In this document: piece by piece, positions 10,804 through 22,154 of the stretch
Layout of the letters: each line of letters begins with the position of its first letter
Numbering within the stretch: the stretch's first letter is position 1
Made by a program: the position numbers and the translations under genes
Source: Plasmodium relictum
Taxonomy: Eukaryota > Apicomplexa > Aconoidasida > Haemosporida > Plasmodiidae
DNA: 64,000 nucleotides
Assembly: GCF_900005765.1 (NCBI RefSeq)
Contig: NC_041690.1
Coordinates: 2,480,001-2,544,000, forward strand
Direction: 5' to 3'
The notes under the pieces: model-generated
What the model was told of the DNA's origin: nothing
The model's input: only the letters and a program-made list of their open reading frames with translations
The model's database searches: none

Positions 10804-13203
10804 TTAAAAATTTTTTTTATTTTTAAAATTATTAAATGGTTTAGAGTTAAATTTGTTATTATTATTATTATTATTATTGCCATTATTATTATTTCCATTA
10901 CTAAATTTATTGTTAAATTTATTATAATTACCGAAATTGTTACCTGAAAAACCTTTTCCTGATCTTTTCTTATTTCCTCCATTGTTATTATTAAATTTCT
11001 TATTACTATTATTAGTATTATCTGATGGACCATTATTTAATGTTAGTGAAACATGAATAAAATTTTCATTCAAAAGACAACCATCCTGTTCTAATGATTT
11101 AATGCAACTTTCAAGATTATCAAATACAACAAAAATTTTTGGTTTATTATTAGTGAAATAAACTTCAACTATATTACCAAATTTTTCAAACATTCTCCTA
11201 GCATCGTCTTGAGTTGTATTTTTACTAGTATGATAAAGAATGATCTTGCTTGAAACATTAGGATTTTCAAGAAATTTCACAGGTACTCCCTTAAAATATT
11301 CATTATTTTTTGATAAAAGCTTATCCTTTATTTTTCTGTCTGAGCAATATATATAAGCACTATTATTATAAGCATTAATATGTATAAATATTTTTTTTTC
11401 ATCGAAATCCTCATTTAATAGATCTTTTAAAAAGTTTCTTAAATCAGCTTCTTTAGTATTTCTACTTATATTAAGTAAGGTTACTATAAATTCTTCTTTC
11501 ATTTGTTCATCATTGAAATTCTGTTCATAATCTGCATTATTCATTTTTTGCTTTTTATTTTCTTTATTTACATTTTCACTAGCATTTTTTCTTTTATTTT
11601 TTCCTTCTATTCCATTTAATTCTTTTTTCTCTTCTTCAATTTCTTTGTTAACTTTATCGGAAATGTTTTTTTCTTTTTCTTCATCTGATTCTTCATCTGA
11701 ATCTGAATCTGAATCTGAATCCGAATCCGAATTTTTTTTTTCAACTTTTTTTACTTCTTTTTCTTCATCTACTTTTTCATCTTCATTTGATTCTTCTGAA
11801 TCTGAATCTGAATCTGAATCTGAATCTGAACTGGATTTTTCTTTTTCTAATTTTTCTATTTTTTCTTTTTTTTCCACCTTTTCTTCTTTTTTCCCTTTCT
11901 TCTCTTTCTCTTCATCTGATTCATCTGAATCTGAATCTGAATCTGATTCCTGTTTTCCATCTACTTTTTCTTTTCCCACTTTTTTTTCTTTTTCTTCATC
12001 TGAGTCATCTGAATCATCTGAATCATCTGAATCATCTGAATCTGAATCCGACTCTGACTTTTCTTTTTCTTGCATATTCTCTTTTTCTTTTGCTTCTTTT
12101 TCCTCTTCTGATTCATCTGAATCTGAATCTGAATCTGAATCTGAACTAGATTCTTTTTCTACCTTTTCTTCTTTTCCTTCTTTCTTTTCTATCTTCTTTT
12201 TTTTTTCTTTTTCATTTTTTTTTTTTTTCTCTTTTTCTTTCTCTGATTCTTCTGAATCTAATTCAGGTTCTACTTCTTCCCTTTCTACTTTTTTTTTTTT
12301 TTCTTTTTTTTTTTTCTTATCTTTATCCTTTTCTTCGTCTGAATCTGAATCTGAATCTGAATCTGAATCTGAATCTGAATCTGAATCTGATTCTGATTCT
12401 GAATCTGATTCTAATTTTTCTTTCTCCAACTCTTTTTCTTCTTTTTTAACTTTAGAAGAACCTTTATTTTTTTTATTTAATACATTCTTGCTTTCAACAG
12501 TTGAATCTGAATCTGAATCTGAACTTGAGCTTGAACCTGAACTTGAATCTTGTTTATTTTTCTCTTTTTCATTTATTTTTTTTTCTTCTTGATCACTATC
12601 ACTATCACTTGAATCTGATGAATCTGATACATCTTTTTTTTCTATCTTTGCTTTTTTTTTATTTTGTTTTAGTTTCTTGTCTTCGTTTTTTTTTTCAATT
12701 TCATTTGCTTTTAAATTCTTTTGATTTAAATTACTTATATTTTTCTTACCTTTTTTTTTGCTTAATAAATTATTTGAAACCTGAAATTTTACTTCGGAAT
12801 CAACTGCAGTAGATACCGTTGATTTGCTATCATTTTTATTATCATAGTTTTCTATAAAAAAAAATTTTTTAAAATAAAAAAAAAAAAATTATAATAAATA
12901 ATGAGACAATATATATATATATATTTATATAAATGTTATATAAATTATTATTTTTTTTTTTTCAGAGATCTTGGTGAAAAAACAAAAATCATCAACTTAT
13001 GTCAGTTTTTCTTTTTTTTTCATCATTAAAAAAAAAAATATATTTTTATAAAAATTTTTAAATATTTATTTTATAGAGTAAATATTTTATAGTATTCTTT
13101 AAATATATTAACCTTCTAATTTATTCTTTATATCTTTTTTTTTGCTTAATTCAGAGTTCAATTTAGCTTTTGACTTTTTTTTTTTATCTACTTTTGAAGC
13201 CAT
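10804..13203 (-). CDS. RNA-binding protein with Ser-Asp repeats and two RRM domains (nucleolin-like layout)
   Basis: Two exons, 13203-13113 and 12851-10804, join in frame (MASKVDKKKKSKAKLNSELS...) to give 712 residues. Residues ~80-450 are Lys/Glu-rich with repeated DSDSDS blocks. Two RRM-like domains follow: one from about 482 (EEFIVTLLNIS, with YNNSAYIYC at the RNP1 position) and one from about 561 (SKIILYHTS... with PKIFVVF at RNP1). The tail, ~640-712, is Gly/Asn/Lys-rich with NNGGNKKRSGKGFSG. Acidic Ser repeats, tandem RRMs and a Gly-rich tail are the plan of nucleolin/Nsr1 proteins of the nucleolus, which act in rRNA processing. The RGG tail is largely replaced by Asn/Gly/Lys. The function is an inference from this architecture. 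The repeat region is expected to vary in length between strains. Confidence 0.85.
11690..12415 (-). repeat. Ser-Asp coding repeat (six-base GAATCT/AGATTC period)
   Basis: Several blocks of a six-base repeat (plus-strand unit GAATCT or close variants) encode (Asp-Ser)n in the RNA-binding protein. The longest block is around 12339-12407, with others near 12110-12145, 12000-12050, 11930-11945, 11790-11830 and 11693-11730. The period of six leaves other frames open, which produces false antisense reading frames rich in Glu-Ser and Leu-Asn. Confidence 0.9.
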
Positions 13204-14319
13204 TTTCGTAAATTAAAAATAAAATAAAAAAATAAAACAAAATGAAATAAAATAGATATATGGCAATAGAACAAAATACAAAATAACTTACAAAGAAGAA
13301 AAAAGTAATAAATAAATAAATTTTTTTAAAAAAATTTCATTATTATGAATTTTTAAAATTTCTTTGAAAAATTAGCATATAAAATTTTTTACAATATGAA
13401 TTTATTCAATAAAAATAAAGTATAATAAAAATAAAAGCCTAAATATTCATAGAATATTAAAATATTACATAATTAAAAAATTTTAAAAAATAATATAAAA
13501 TTTAATTTAAAAAATATCAATATAAAAATAAAATTAAAAAAAATAAAAATATAAAAATTAAAAAATCATAAAGAAATACAGTTTACATCTGCGTAAATGC
13601 ACAAACTATTGAGGCGACAAAATATAAAAAAAAAAAAAAAAATTATTTTAGCTTTTCGATTTTTATATAAATATATAAATAGTACTATTAATTCTATTAA
13701 TATTTAGTATCAAAGAAAAAAAAAAAAAGTTAAAGAGAATTTTATATAATGTAAAAAAAAATGTTGTAGAAAATTTCTTTATATATTAATATATTGTTTA
13801 TTTAACATATGCAAACGATTTTTTTGTAAATATTTTACAAACCCCCTTGGTTACTTAAAATTTATTAATTACAAAAGAATAAAATTATATAAAATAATTT
13901 ACAACATTGTAAGAAAAAAAAAAAAAAAAACTGCAATTTTTATTTTTATAGAAAAAACAAAAAAGAAATTTTACATGATATAAAATAAAAATTTTTTTTT
14001 TTCATATATAAATAAAAAAAAAAAAAAAGGAATATGAGGAACGAATAAATATTTATAATTAAAATATTAATGAGAGAAAAAGAGTTAATTTCAATTTATA
14101 GAGATTTTTTTACTGATAAAATATATTTTTTTTTAATTTATTCAAAGGAAATTAAAAAAGTATATCTTTATGTTATTTTAAACTTTTTTTTTAAGAATAA
14201 AATTGAAAGTTTAAATATTTTGTAATAAATAAATAAAGATAGACTAAGTATTACGTATTTTTCTTTTTTTTTTTTATAAAAGATTTCTTTTATTATTATG
14301 TACTATCAAACAAATACCT

Positions 14320-14350
<31 letters not shown>

Positions 14351-14357
14351 GAGTAAA
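13204..14357. other. Intergenic region upstream of the RNA-binding protein gene
   Basis: Upstream region of the RRM protein and 3' flank of the PIG-U gene. It is A/T-rich with a (TA)n tract at about 14325-14350. No gene is supported. Confidence 0.5.
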
Positions 14358-16918
14358 TTATTCAAATTTTTCTTTTAGTACTTTTAAAATATTAAATTTT
14401 TTTCTTCTTTTTGATACGAATATGCATTTTCCTTCTTCTAATTGGCTTTTAGGTGTTTGCACACGAATATAAAATCTTAAACTATTTGACATAATATAAG
14501 CTGTAGAAGAAAAAAAAAAAATTTATATAATTTTGATATACTTTGATTTAATAATGTAATGTTTAAAGAATTTTTATTTTAATTACTAATTATATTAAAA
14601 ATCACTATTTGATTAAAAAAAACATAGTTGGCATTTCCTGTGTTTTTTTTTATCCATAAATTTATTGTTACAGAGAATAAACTTAAATTCCCTAATAATA
14701 TTATTAACTTAAATAAAATATTTATGTTTATGTTATATATATAAAATACGATCAAAAAATAGAAATATAATATGTGTGATTAAAATAACGATACATATAA
14801 TGATTAAATAGAAAAATAATAATTTCAAAAATTAAATATTTTAATATAATTTTAAAATTTTCGAAATTTTACTAGTTTGACAAAGGGAATAGTATGTATA
14901 GTTTTTTCGTAATCAATAGATAATAGTAGCTGAAAAAAAAAAAAAAAAAATTATACAAATGACTTATTATATTTAATGAATGTTTAAATTATTTAAAATT
15001 ACCAAGGAATATACTATATCATTAACTGTTATATTAGGTTGGAACACTAAGGCAATCTGAAAAAAAAAATTTCAAAAAAGCTATTATTTTTAATATACAA
15101 GATTAAATATATATATATATATATATATTGTGTATATTTCTTTCATTCTATTATTGTTTATTTATATATATATTATATGAATTTAGATTTTTTTATTTTC
15201 TACTGTGATCATGATTTTTAAATAGATAAGCGGAGTTTTCACTAAACGAAAAAAAAGAGGCAGAGGATATAGAAACACATGAAACTACATTAGAAAAAAA
15301 AAAAAACAAATAAAAGAAAAAATGAAAAAAAAAATTTTAATTTCTAATATAATAATTTGATAAGTACTTTATATTATTTATTTTATATATTATTTCATTT
15401 GTTTTCATTCATATTGTAATAATAACTATTATGTTCAATATATATAAATATATATATATTATTTAATCTTACATGAAACAAGAACAAGAAAGAGTAATAA
15501 TAATCCTTAAACATCTAAAAGTAAAAATAAAATATTTTATATATACATATTATTTAATTCTTCATATTGTTATTTTCTATAAAAAAAGACTTACCAAAGA
15601 AAAAATATACCAAAAATTACCTAAGTTTGGCAATAAAAATAATATTTTATATTCATTAATCAATGTATTATTTAAAAAGAACTAAAAAATATATAAAAAA
15701 AAAAAAAAAAACATATAAAGTATACAAGTACATTTAAATGTTATCTTCTTTTTTTATAATTTTACATATTAGAATCATAATAGATTTATCCTATGTAATA
15801 GTAAAGTTGTTTATATTTATTTAAAATTTTTGTTTTATTATTACCATTGAGTTTGCATTAACATAAGAAGATATATATATTAACAGAAAATAAGTTGTAA
15901 GCGTAATAAGAAGTAAAAAGATATTTTTTAATAGCATATGAAAAAGCTTAGAAAATTTTATATTTTCATTGATTTCATATTTATTTATTTTTTCATTGAT
16001 AAAAATAATAAAATTATTTATTCCTATTATAATGAGTATAAAATGAAAAGATGATACATATAAAAGTATTGCATTAAAAAATATTATCATAAATAAATTA
16101 AGAATAGATAAACATTTCTTTGAAAAATTATTTATTCTTAAAAGTGTTAGATAAAAAGATATGGTTATTATTAGTAACTTAAAATTGTCAAGAGATAAAA
16201 AACTATTTGATAAAATGGTAAGAGGGTTATTTAAGTAAATATTGATTAATAAAATTGAATTAATTAATTTCCATTTTTCTTTTTTGTTTTGGTTTATGTA
16301 ATTAAAATAAGTACTCCACGTCATTAATTTTTCAACAATTAAAAATAAAAAAATAGCTATTAATATATCTATTGCAGTAATAAATATATAATAACGAAAT
16401 TCATAATAATTTCCGATACTTGATAATATGTTATTTTTAAATCTCAATTTTTTAAAAATAATAAAATGAATAAATTTCAAAAATAAAGGATTAATTCTCA
16501 CTATTAAAGAATGGTATATGTCCTTATACAATTTGCTTAATATATAGCTTTCATATATATATTTAAAATTATATATATCTGAATTAAAAGAATAATGCAT
16601 AGAATCATTTTTGAATAAAAATTGTTTTAATTGATTATTTCTTTTATTTTTTTGAAAGTATTTCTCAAGCTCTTTTAATTCCTCATTTTTATTATATTCA
16701 TACTCAATCAAATTGTTCATTTCACTTTTTCCTTTATTCATGTTATCATCAATATTTATTAGCTTATTAATGTATTCATAATTACTTCCTTCTAGTACAT
16801 TTAATACTAAAAAAATTAAAATTCTTATTATCAAGCAAATAAGGCAACTAGCAACTAAATATTTACACCCGCTTTTTTTTTTATAATTAAGTAACTTATT
16901 TTTCTTTATTTCATCCAT
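14358..16918 (-). CDS. PIGU: GPI transamidase subunit PIG-U (eight exons)
   Basis: Exons on the minus strand: 16918-15845, 15681-15595, 15514-15473, 15284-15204, 15056-15003, 14929-14873, 14707-14587 and 14500-14358. Six of the seven introns are phase 0, and the total is 552 residues. The protein is a chain of hydrophobic segments from CLICLIIRILIFLVLNVL near the N-terminus. Two blocks identify the family: LLPNLGNFWYIFSLMF (exons 2-3), matching the PNIGLFWYFF..EMF signature of PIG-U/Cdc91, and INLWIKKNTGNANYVFF (exon 7), matching the LWxxWIxxGSANSNFF block near its C-terminus. PIG-U is a multi-pass ER subunit of the complex that attaches GPI anchors to proteins. A Lys/Asn-rich insert lies at ~70-105. 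The exon 7 acceptor (TTTAAG) is weak but is the only one that keeps phase. Divergent from mitochondrial EF-Tu. Confidence 0.85.
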
Positions 16919-17717
16919 CTTTAAGAGAAAAAAGGTAAAATTAACATCTATATATATAAATCAAGGTGATATAATATATCCAATACATAAAGGAAACAAA
17001 AAAAAATAAATGGAATTTATAAAAAAAAGGGAATTACTAAAAATGAAAAGTATAAATTTTCCAAAATGTGTAAATATTTAATACATAAAATATTTTTTTT
17101 AATTCATTTCTGTTATATCCTTTTTTTTTATTATTTATTTTTATTTTATTTTTATTTATTATCTAATTTTATTTTATTTTTTTTTTTTTTTTATGCTTTA
17201 AAAAAAAAATATTATTTTTTTAATTCATCGAAAAAATTCATATTTTTTAAGTTGTTTTCGAACTTTAATAAAAAAAAAAATTAATTGATATATCTTTAAA
17301 AAAATGAAATAGTTATAATTAAAACTATTAGTTGTTAAGGATCAGTTTTAATATTTTTTTTCAATTTTTCATCTGTTAGGTTTAAATTTTGAGAATAATT
17401 TTTTGAAATTTTTGATTTTTTAATTTTAATAAGATTCAAAAAAATAAAAAAACAAGAAAATTTTTATTTTTATCTTAATTTTTTTTTTTTAATATAGTTT
17501 AATACTTTTAATCAGAAATTAATTTTAAAAAGCTTAGCTTTCAATTATAGAAACTGGCCCTTATTATGTATATTTAAAAAATGCTATTATAATAAATATT
17601 ATGTTATAAAAAGATATTAAAAAAATATATGTAAGTATACATTAAACGCTTTATAAATAATAGAAATTCATTTAAATTTTATTTTATTTTATTTTTTTTT
17701 TATATATTTTGTGAAAA
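16919..17717. other. Divergent intergenic region (PIG-U / EF-Tu)
   Basis: About 800 bases shared by two diverging genes, so likely to contain both promoters. Mostly T and A runs; nothing else is seen. Confidence 0.5.
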
Positions 17718-19193
17718 ATGTTAAGAACAAAATATAACATTCTAAATGTATTTCCGAAGAACAATGAAAAAATAAAATTTGGTTTTAATAAATTAAGCCA
17801 TGTATTAGAAGCAAATAAATTAAATAACAATACTAACAAATATAAGGAAATAAAAAAAATAAAGAATTATAATTTTAGCAAAACAATTAATAACGATAGT
17901 AATAATAGCAATAATGATAATTTAAAAGATTTCAATAAATTAATAAATGATAACTTTATTGAAAAGAAAAATGAGAATTTATTTAAAATATTTAAAAAAA
18001 ATTTTGCGATAGGAGTATTTGAAAGAAAAAAGCCACATATGAATATAGGAACTATTGGTCATGTTGATCATGGTAAGACTACATTAACAGCAGCAATAAC
18101 AAAAGTTTGTTCAAATTTGAATAGAGGAACCTTTAAATCATATGAAGAAATAGATAAAACTCCAGAAGAACAAAAAAGAGGAATAACAATTAATGCTACA
18201 CATGTAGAATATGAAACTGAAAAAAGACATTACAGTCATATTGATTGCCCTGGACATTTAGATTATATTAAAAACATGATTACAGGAACATCTCAAATGG
18301 ATGGAAGTATTTTAGTTGTTTCTGCTTATGATGGGTTAATGCCCCAAACGAAAGAACATGTTTTGTTATCTAGACAAATAGGTATTGAAAAGATGATAGT
18401 CTATTTAAATAAAATAGATATGTGTGAAGATCAGGAATTAGTTGATTTAGTTGAGTTAGAAATACGAGAATTATTATCCTTTCATAAATATGATGGAGAT
18501 AACGTTCCATTTATAAAAGGATCTGCATTAAAAGCATTAAACGATGATAAATCGGAATACGGAGTTCCTTCTATTTTAAAACTGCTAGATGCATGCGATA
18601 ATTACATTGATGAACCTAAACGTAAAATTGATTTACCTTTTTTAATGAGCATAGATGATGTTTTGCAAATATCAGGTAAAGGTACAGTTGCAACGGGAAG
18701 GGTAGAACAAGGTATGTTGAAGTTGAATGATCAAGTTGAAATTTTAGGAATAAAGGATAAATCAATTAAAACTGTTATTACAGGAATAGAAATGTTTAGA
18801 AAAACATTAGATACTGCACAAGCAGGAGATCAAATTGGGGTTATGCTCAAAAATGTGAAGAAAAACGATATATCAAGAGGAATGGTTATAACAAAAATAG
18901 CTAACATGAAAACATATAAAAAATTTGAAAGTGACATGTATGTTTTAAAAAATGAAGAAGGAGGAAGAAAAAATCCTTTTTCTTCTTATTATAGACCACA
19001 GGCATATATAAGAACAGCTGATGTTAATTGTGCGGTTATACTAAATGAAGATACTCAAATAGCTAATCCTGGTGATAATATAAAATGTACAATTGAATTA
19101 ATGTATCCCTTAGCTTTAGATAATGGATTACGATTTTCTTTAAGAGAAGGAGGAAAAACTGTTGCATCTGGTGTTATTACAAAACTTTTATAA
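17718..19193 (+). CDS. tufM: Translation elongation factor Tu, mitochondrial, nuclear encoded
   Basis: A 491-residue single exon with about 105 extra N-terminal residues, Lys/Asn-rich with hydrophobic starts ([20 protein letters not shown]), before the EF-Tu core begins at [17 protein letters not shown]. GTPase motifs are intact: GHVDHGKT (114-121), [12 protein letters not shown] (switch II lead-in), DCPGH (176-180), NKID (231-234) and GSALKAL (~268-274). Domains II and III continue to [17 protein letters not shown] at the end, a normal EF-Tu C-terminus. The protein delivers aminoacyl-tRNA to the organelle ribosome. Plasmodium encodes its apicoplast EF-Tu in the plastid genome, so a nuclear copy with a presequence is read as mitochondrial; this is family knowledge, not proof. 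The insert [11 protein letters not shown] in the leader is low-complexity. Confidence 0.95.
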   Translation: MLRTKYNILNVFPKNNEKIKFGFNKLSHVLEANKLNNNTNKYKEIKKIKNYNFSKTINNDSNNSNNDNLKDFNKLINDNFIEKKNENLFKIFKKNFAIGVFERKKPHMNIGTIGHVDHGKTTLTAAITKVCSNLNRGTFKSYEEIDKTPEEQKRGITINATHVEYETEKRHYSHIDCPGHLDYIKNMITGTSQMDGSILVVSAYDGLMPQTKEHVLLSRQIGIEKMIVYLNKIDMCEDQELVDLVELEIRELLSFHKYDGDNVPFIKGSALKALNDDKSEYGVPSILKLLDACDNYIDEPKRKIDLPFLMSIDDVLQISGKGTVATGRVEQGMLKLNDQVEILGIKDKSIKTVITGIEMFRKTLDTAQAGDQIGVMLKNVKKNDISRGMVITKIANMKTYKKFESDMYVLKNEEGGRKNPFSSYYRPQAYIRTADVNCAVILNEDTQIANPGDNIKCTIELMYPLALDNGLRFSLREGGKTVASGVITKLL

Positions 19194-19979
19194 TTAGAAA
19201 AAAAAAAAAAAAAATTTATATATGCATTTATATAGAATGGAAAAAATTATATATTCAAAAAATTTAAAGGATATATTTAATTTAATATTAAGTAGACATA
19301 TATACATTGAAAATGATTATATTATTAAATTTATTGAAATGGATATTTTTATTTTATATATTATATTTTATTGTTATATATATTTTTTATTTCACTTTAT
19401 TTAACTAATATTCTTATTTTATTTTTTATATATTTATTTATTTATTTTATTTTGTTTTATTTTATTTTATTTTTTTTGTTATTTAAATAGAATTTTAAGG
19501 TTTTAAACAAATATTTTTGTATACTATCATTTTATTTTAATTTTTTTTTTTTTTTTTAAATTACTTTTTTAATAATTATTATAACAAATAATTAAAAAAT
19601 TCTAATATTATAAACTTTTTTAAAATTATAAAATATTAGGACATATGATATTAAAAAAAAAATATAAATTATACAAAAAATAAAAATACAGGATTTATTG
19701 CTTTGAAAAAAAAAAAAAAAAAGTTAATAATAAATAAAAAAATTATAATAAAGTAAAAAACGGTAAGGTATAATCGTAATAATTTAATATGATATAATAT
19801 AAATTAAAAAGAATATTAACTAAAAAAGTTTCATTAAATAATCAAATAATTGTATAATATGTATAAACAAAAAATACATTACAATAAATATATATATAAT
19901 AAACAAAATAAAATAAAATAACAAAATAAATATATTTTTTTTTTTTATTCGTTTTTCATTTATTTATTATTTTTTTTTT
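19194..19979. other. Intergenic region between convergent genes
   Basis: 3' flanks of EF-Tu (+) and the MAEA-like gene (-). Rich in TTTTA repeats around 19430-19475. No gene is supported. Confidence 0.5.
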
Positions 19980-22154
19980 TCATATAAATAATCTTGACAA
20001 TTCTTCAATACGATATGCTTCTTCTGTTACAGGGCATACGAAAATATCATCTGATTTACGAAATAATGAAATAGCTTTTTCTGAAAAGACATGCCCATCT
20101 GGTGTAGTAAAAGGAGGATTTTTTTCATCCATCACCTCATTTGTAAATGGGCAAACTAAAAAACTTCTTGTTTTTTGTATATTAGGCAAATGATTGATAG
20201 TATTTTTTAATTCATCCATACAAGTTGGGCATTTCGTTGATTTTTTTTTTCCGCATTGATCTGTCTTTATTACTGAAATACCTGCTTTTAATAATAATTC
20301 AAGCAATGGTTTATTTAATACTCCTGATATTTCTGAATATACTTTTTTAAATAACTTTATTACCTTTTTCCATCTTTTTTCGTTAAATAATTTTAATGAT
20401 AATGTACTACTGTTTAAACCTATATGTGTAATGATATATCTTATATCAGATGAGATACAACTTTCTGACTGGGATACAAATTTTTTAATATATTCAACAG
20501 CCTCAAAAAACTTTTTTTCAAATATTAAATTGATAACATGTTGCAAATGCAACTCTGATTCTATATTAGAATCAATTTTTTTTAATTGTGATTTATATTT
20601 TTGGCACCATTCTAATGCTGGTTTCGTATTATGATTTTTTAATTCATTTATTATTTCTAAATATTCTTTATATATATCAGCATCTGAATAATTTTCTAAT
20701 TTATATCTTTTACAAAATACTTCTTCTGTATCAAAATATCCATATCTTGATAAATATTCATCTATTAACCAATTTATTCTATTTTCATAGGTTTCAAATC
20801 GAAAATCATGTTTCAAATTTTCTAGTTGAATATCTGCCTCAAAATAAATATATTTAAGTCTATTCACTAATCTTTTAATGTATTTATTTAGTAATACCTT
20901 GGATTCATTAACTTTATTTTTTAAAACTTGTAATTTTTCTATTATAGTATTTAATTTATCTACACATATATCATCACTTAAATTTGTTAATTTTTTTTCA
21001 ATAAATAAAGTTATTATCATAATATTTTTTTCTAATTCCTTTTGTATATTTCTGAATGTATTTAATATACATTTTAAAGGTACTTGTATAAAAGATTTAT
21101 CAATAGCATTTAAAGACAACTTTTTTGCTTCGTTATCTTTATCATCTTCATTTTTCTTATTTTCAAAATCTTCTGTTTTATCTTTTTCTTTTTCCTTTTC
21201 ATATTTTATATTTTTCTCTAACTCATTTTCTTCTTCTCCTTCAATAGACTTCAATAAATGTTTTCTCATTTTTTTTTTTTTAATTTTAGTTTCTGTTTCT
21301 TTTTCTTCATTAAACTTACTTATTTCATTTTTATCTTCATATATATTTAGTATTTTTATATCTTCAACAAATGCATAATTTAAATTTCTCCAAACGTCTA
21401 CATCATCATTTTGTTCATAATAGTTATCATAAAATAATTCATCAATTATATTTTTCTCATATGCAGTCTCCCCTCTTTCATTTTTATTACTTTTATAATT
21501 ATTATCTTCTTTTATTATTACTGTATTTATATTTCCTTCATTTATTAAGATGCCAGAGCTTTCTTTTTGATTATCTAAATTTGTTTTTTCTTCATATTTT
21601 TTAACTAGAGTTTTTTCTTTACCTTCTTTATTTTTTTTATCATTATCTTCCTCTTGTAAGGTATTTTTATAAATAGAAAGATCTTTTTCTTTATTTAAAT
21701 ATTCATTAATTTTACTTTCCATAAAAAAAATAGTCTTAGCATTTTCTTCAGCAGTTTTAATTTGTTTTTCTAAGCTTTCTTCTAAAATTTCTAGTGTCTT
21801 ACTTTTTTTACATTCTTCATCATTGTCCTCATTGTTTTTAAAATTTAATTTATAAATTTCATTCATATTTGCTTCTTTGTTTTTACTTTCGCTTTTATTA
21901 TCTATAGTATAAGAAAAAGTAATACATTTAATTTCACCAGATTTTAAATCATTATTATTTATATATTTTTTTTTTAACTCTATATCTTTTTCTTTTTCAG
22001 TATTAGATTCGTTTACTAATTTATGAGAATTCTTACTGTTTTTCTTATTATCATTTCCTTTTTTTTCTTTAGAAGTTAAATTCTCATTTTTCTCATTAGA
22101 AGTATTTTCTGTTCTTTCTTTGTCTTCATTGAATGGTCTATTCTCCTTTTCCAT
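19980..22154 (-). CDS. MAEA/Gid9-like subunit of the GID/CTLH ubiquitin ligase
   Basis: A 724-residue single exon from the ATG at 22154. The first ~360 residues are Glu/Lys/Asn-rich with no fold apparent. Then come a helical region, a LisH-like segment (RINWLIDEYLSRYGYFDTEE, ~460-480), a CTLH-like segment (~495-560, containing KPALEWCQKYKSQLKKI) and a C-terminal degenerate RING (~640-724). The RING reads KCPTCMDEL..., then RSFLVCPFTNEVMDEKNPPF, TPDGHVFSEKAI and FVCPVTEEAYR. The NPP..xPxGxVx pattern is characteristic of MAEA/Fyv10/Gid9. This family forms the catalytic RING pair of the GID/CTLH complex with RMND5/Gid2. Compared with human MAEA (~396 residues) the protein has a large acidic extension. 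The His-Cys pair found in animal MAEA before the LVC motif is not evident (NIQKTRSFLVC). Confidence 0.85.
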   Translation of the reverse strand: MEKENRPFNEDKERTENTSNEKNENLTSKEKKGNDNKKNSKNSHKLVNESNTEKEKDIELKKKYINNNDLKSGEIKCITFSYTIDNKSESKNKEANMNEIYKLNFKNNEDNDEECKKSKTLEILEESLEKQIKTAEENAKTIFFMESKINEYLNKEKDLSIYKNTLQEEDNDKKNKEGKEKTLVKKYEEKTNLDNQKESSGILINEGNINTVIIKEDNNYKSNKNERGETAYEKNIIDELFYDNYYEQNDDVDVWRNLNYAFVEDIKILNIYEDKNEISKFNEEKETETKIKKKKMRKHLLKSIEGEEENELEKNIKYEKEKEKDKTEDFENKKNEDDKDNEAKKLSLNAIDKSFIQVPLKCILNTFRNIQKELEKNIMIITLFIEKKLTNLSDDICVDKLNTIIEKLQVLKNKVNESKVLLNKYIKRLVNRLKYIYFEADIQLENLKHDFRFETYENRINWLIDEYLSRYGYFDTEEVFCKRYKLENYSDADIYKEYLEIINELKNHNTKPALEWCQKYKSQLKKIDSNIESELHLQHVINLIFEKKFFEAVEYIKKFVSQSESCISSDIRYIITHIGLNSSTLSLKLFNEKRWKKVIKLFKKVYSEISGVLNKPLLELLLKAGISVIKTDQCGKKKSTKCPTCMDELKNTINHLPNIQKTRSFLVCPFTNEVMDEKNPPFTTPDGHVFSEKAISLFRKSDDIFVCPVTEEAYRIEELSRLFI

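Noticed and set aside
11645-12812. Three overlapping plus-strand frames rich in Glu-Ser or Leu-Asn
   Set aside because: Shadows of the six-base Ser-Asp repeat of the minus-strand RRM protein, which has real domains in its own frame.
14624-14681. Alternative small PIG-U exon in another frame (donor GTTTTT)
   Set aside because: It keeps phase but destroys the LWIKKNTGNANYVFF block, which matches the family; the model with exon 14707-14587 was preferred.
15473-15685. 70-codon plus-strand frame
   Set aside because: Antisense to PIG-U exons 2 and 3, which carry the family signature and consensus splice sites on the minus strand.
17718-19193. EF-Tu as an apicoplast protein
   Set aside because: The leader is not a clear signal peptide, and the plastid genome is known to carry its own tufA in this genus, so the mitochondrial assignment was kept.
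20431-21604. Several plus-strand frames across the MAEA-like gene
   Set aside because: Antisense to the MAEA-like coding sequence; no domain is seen in them.
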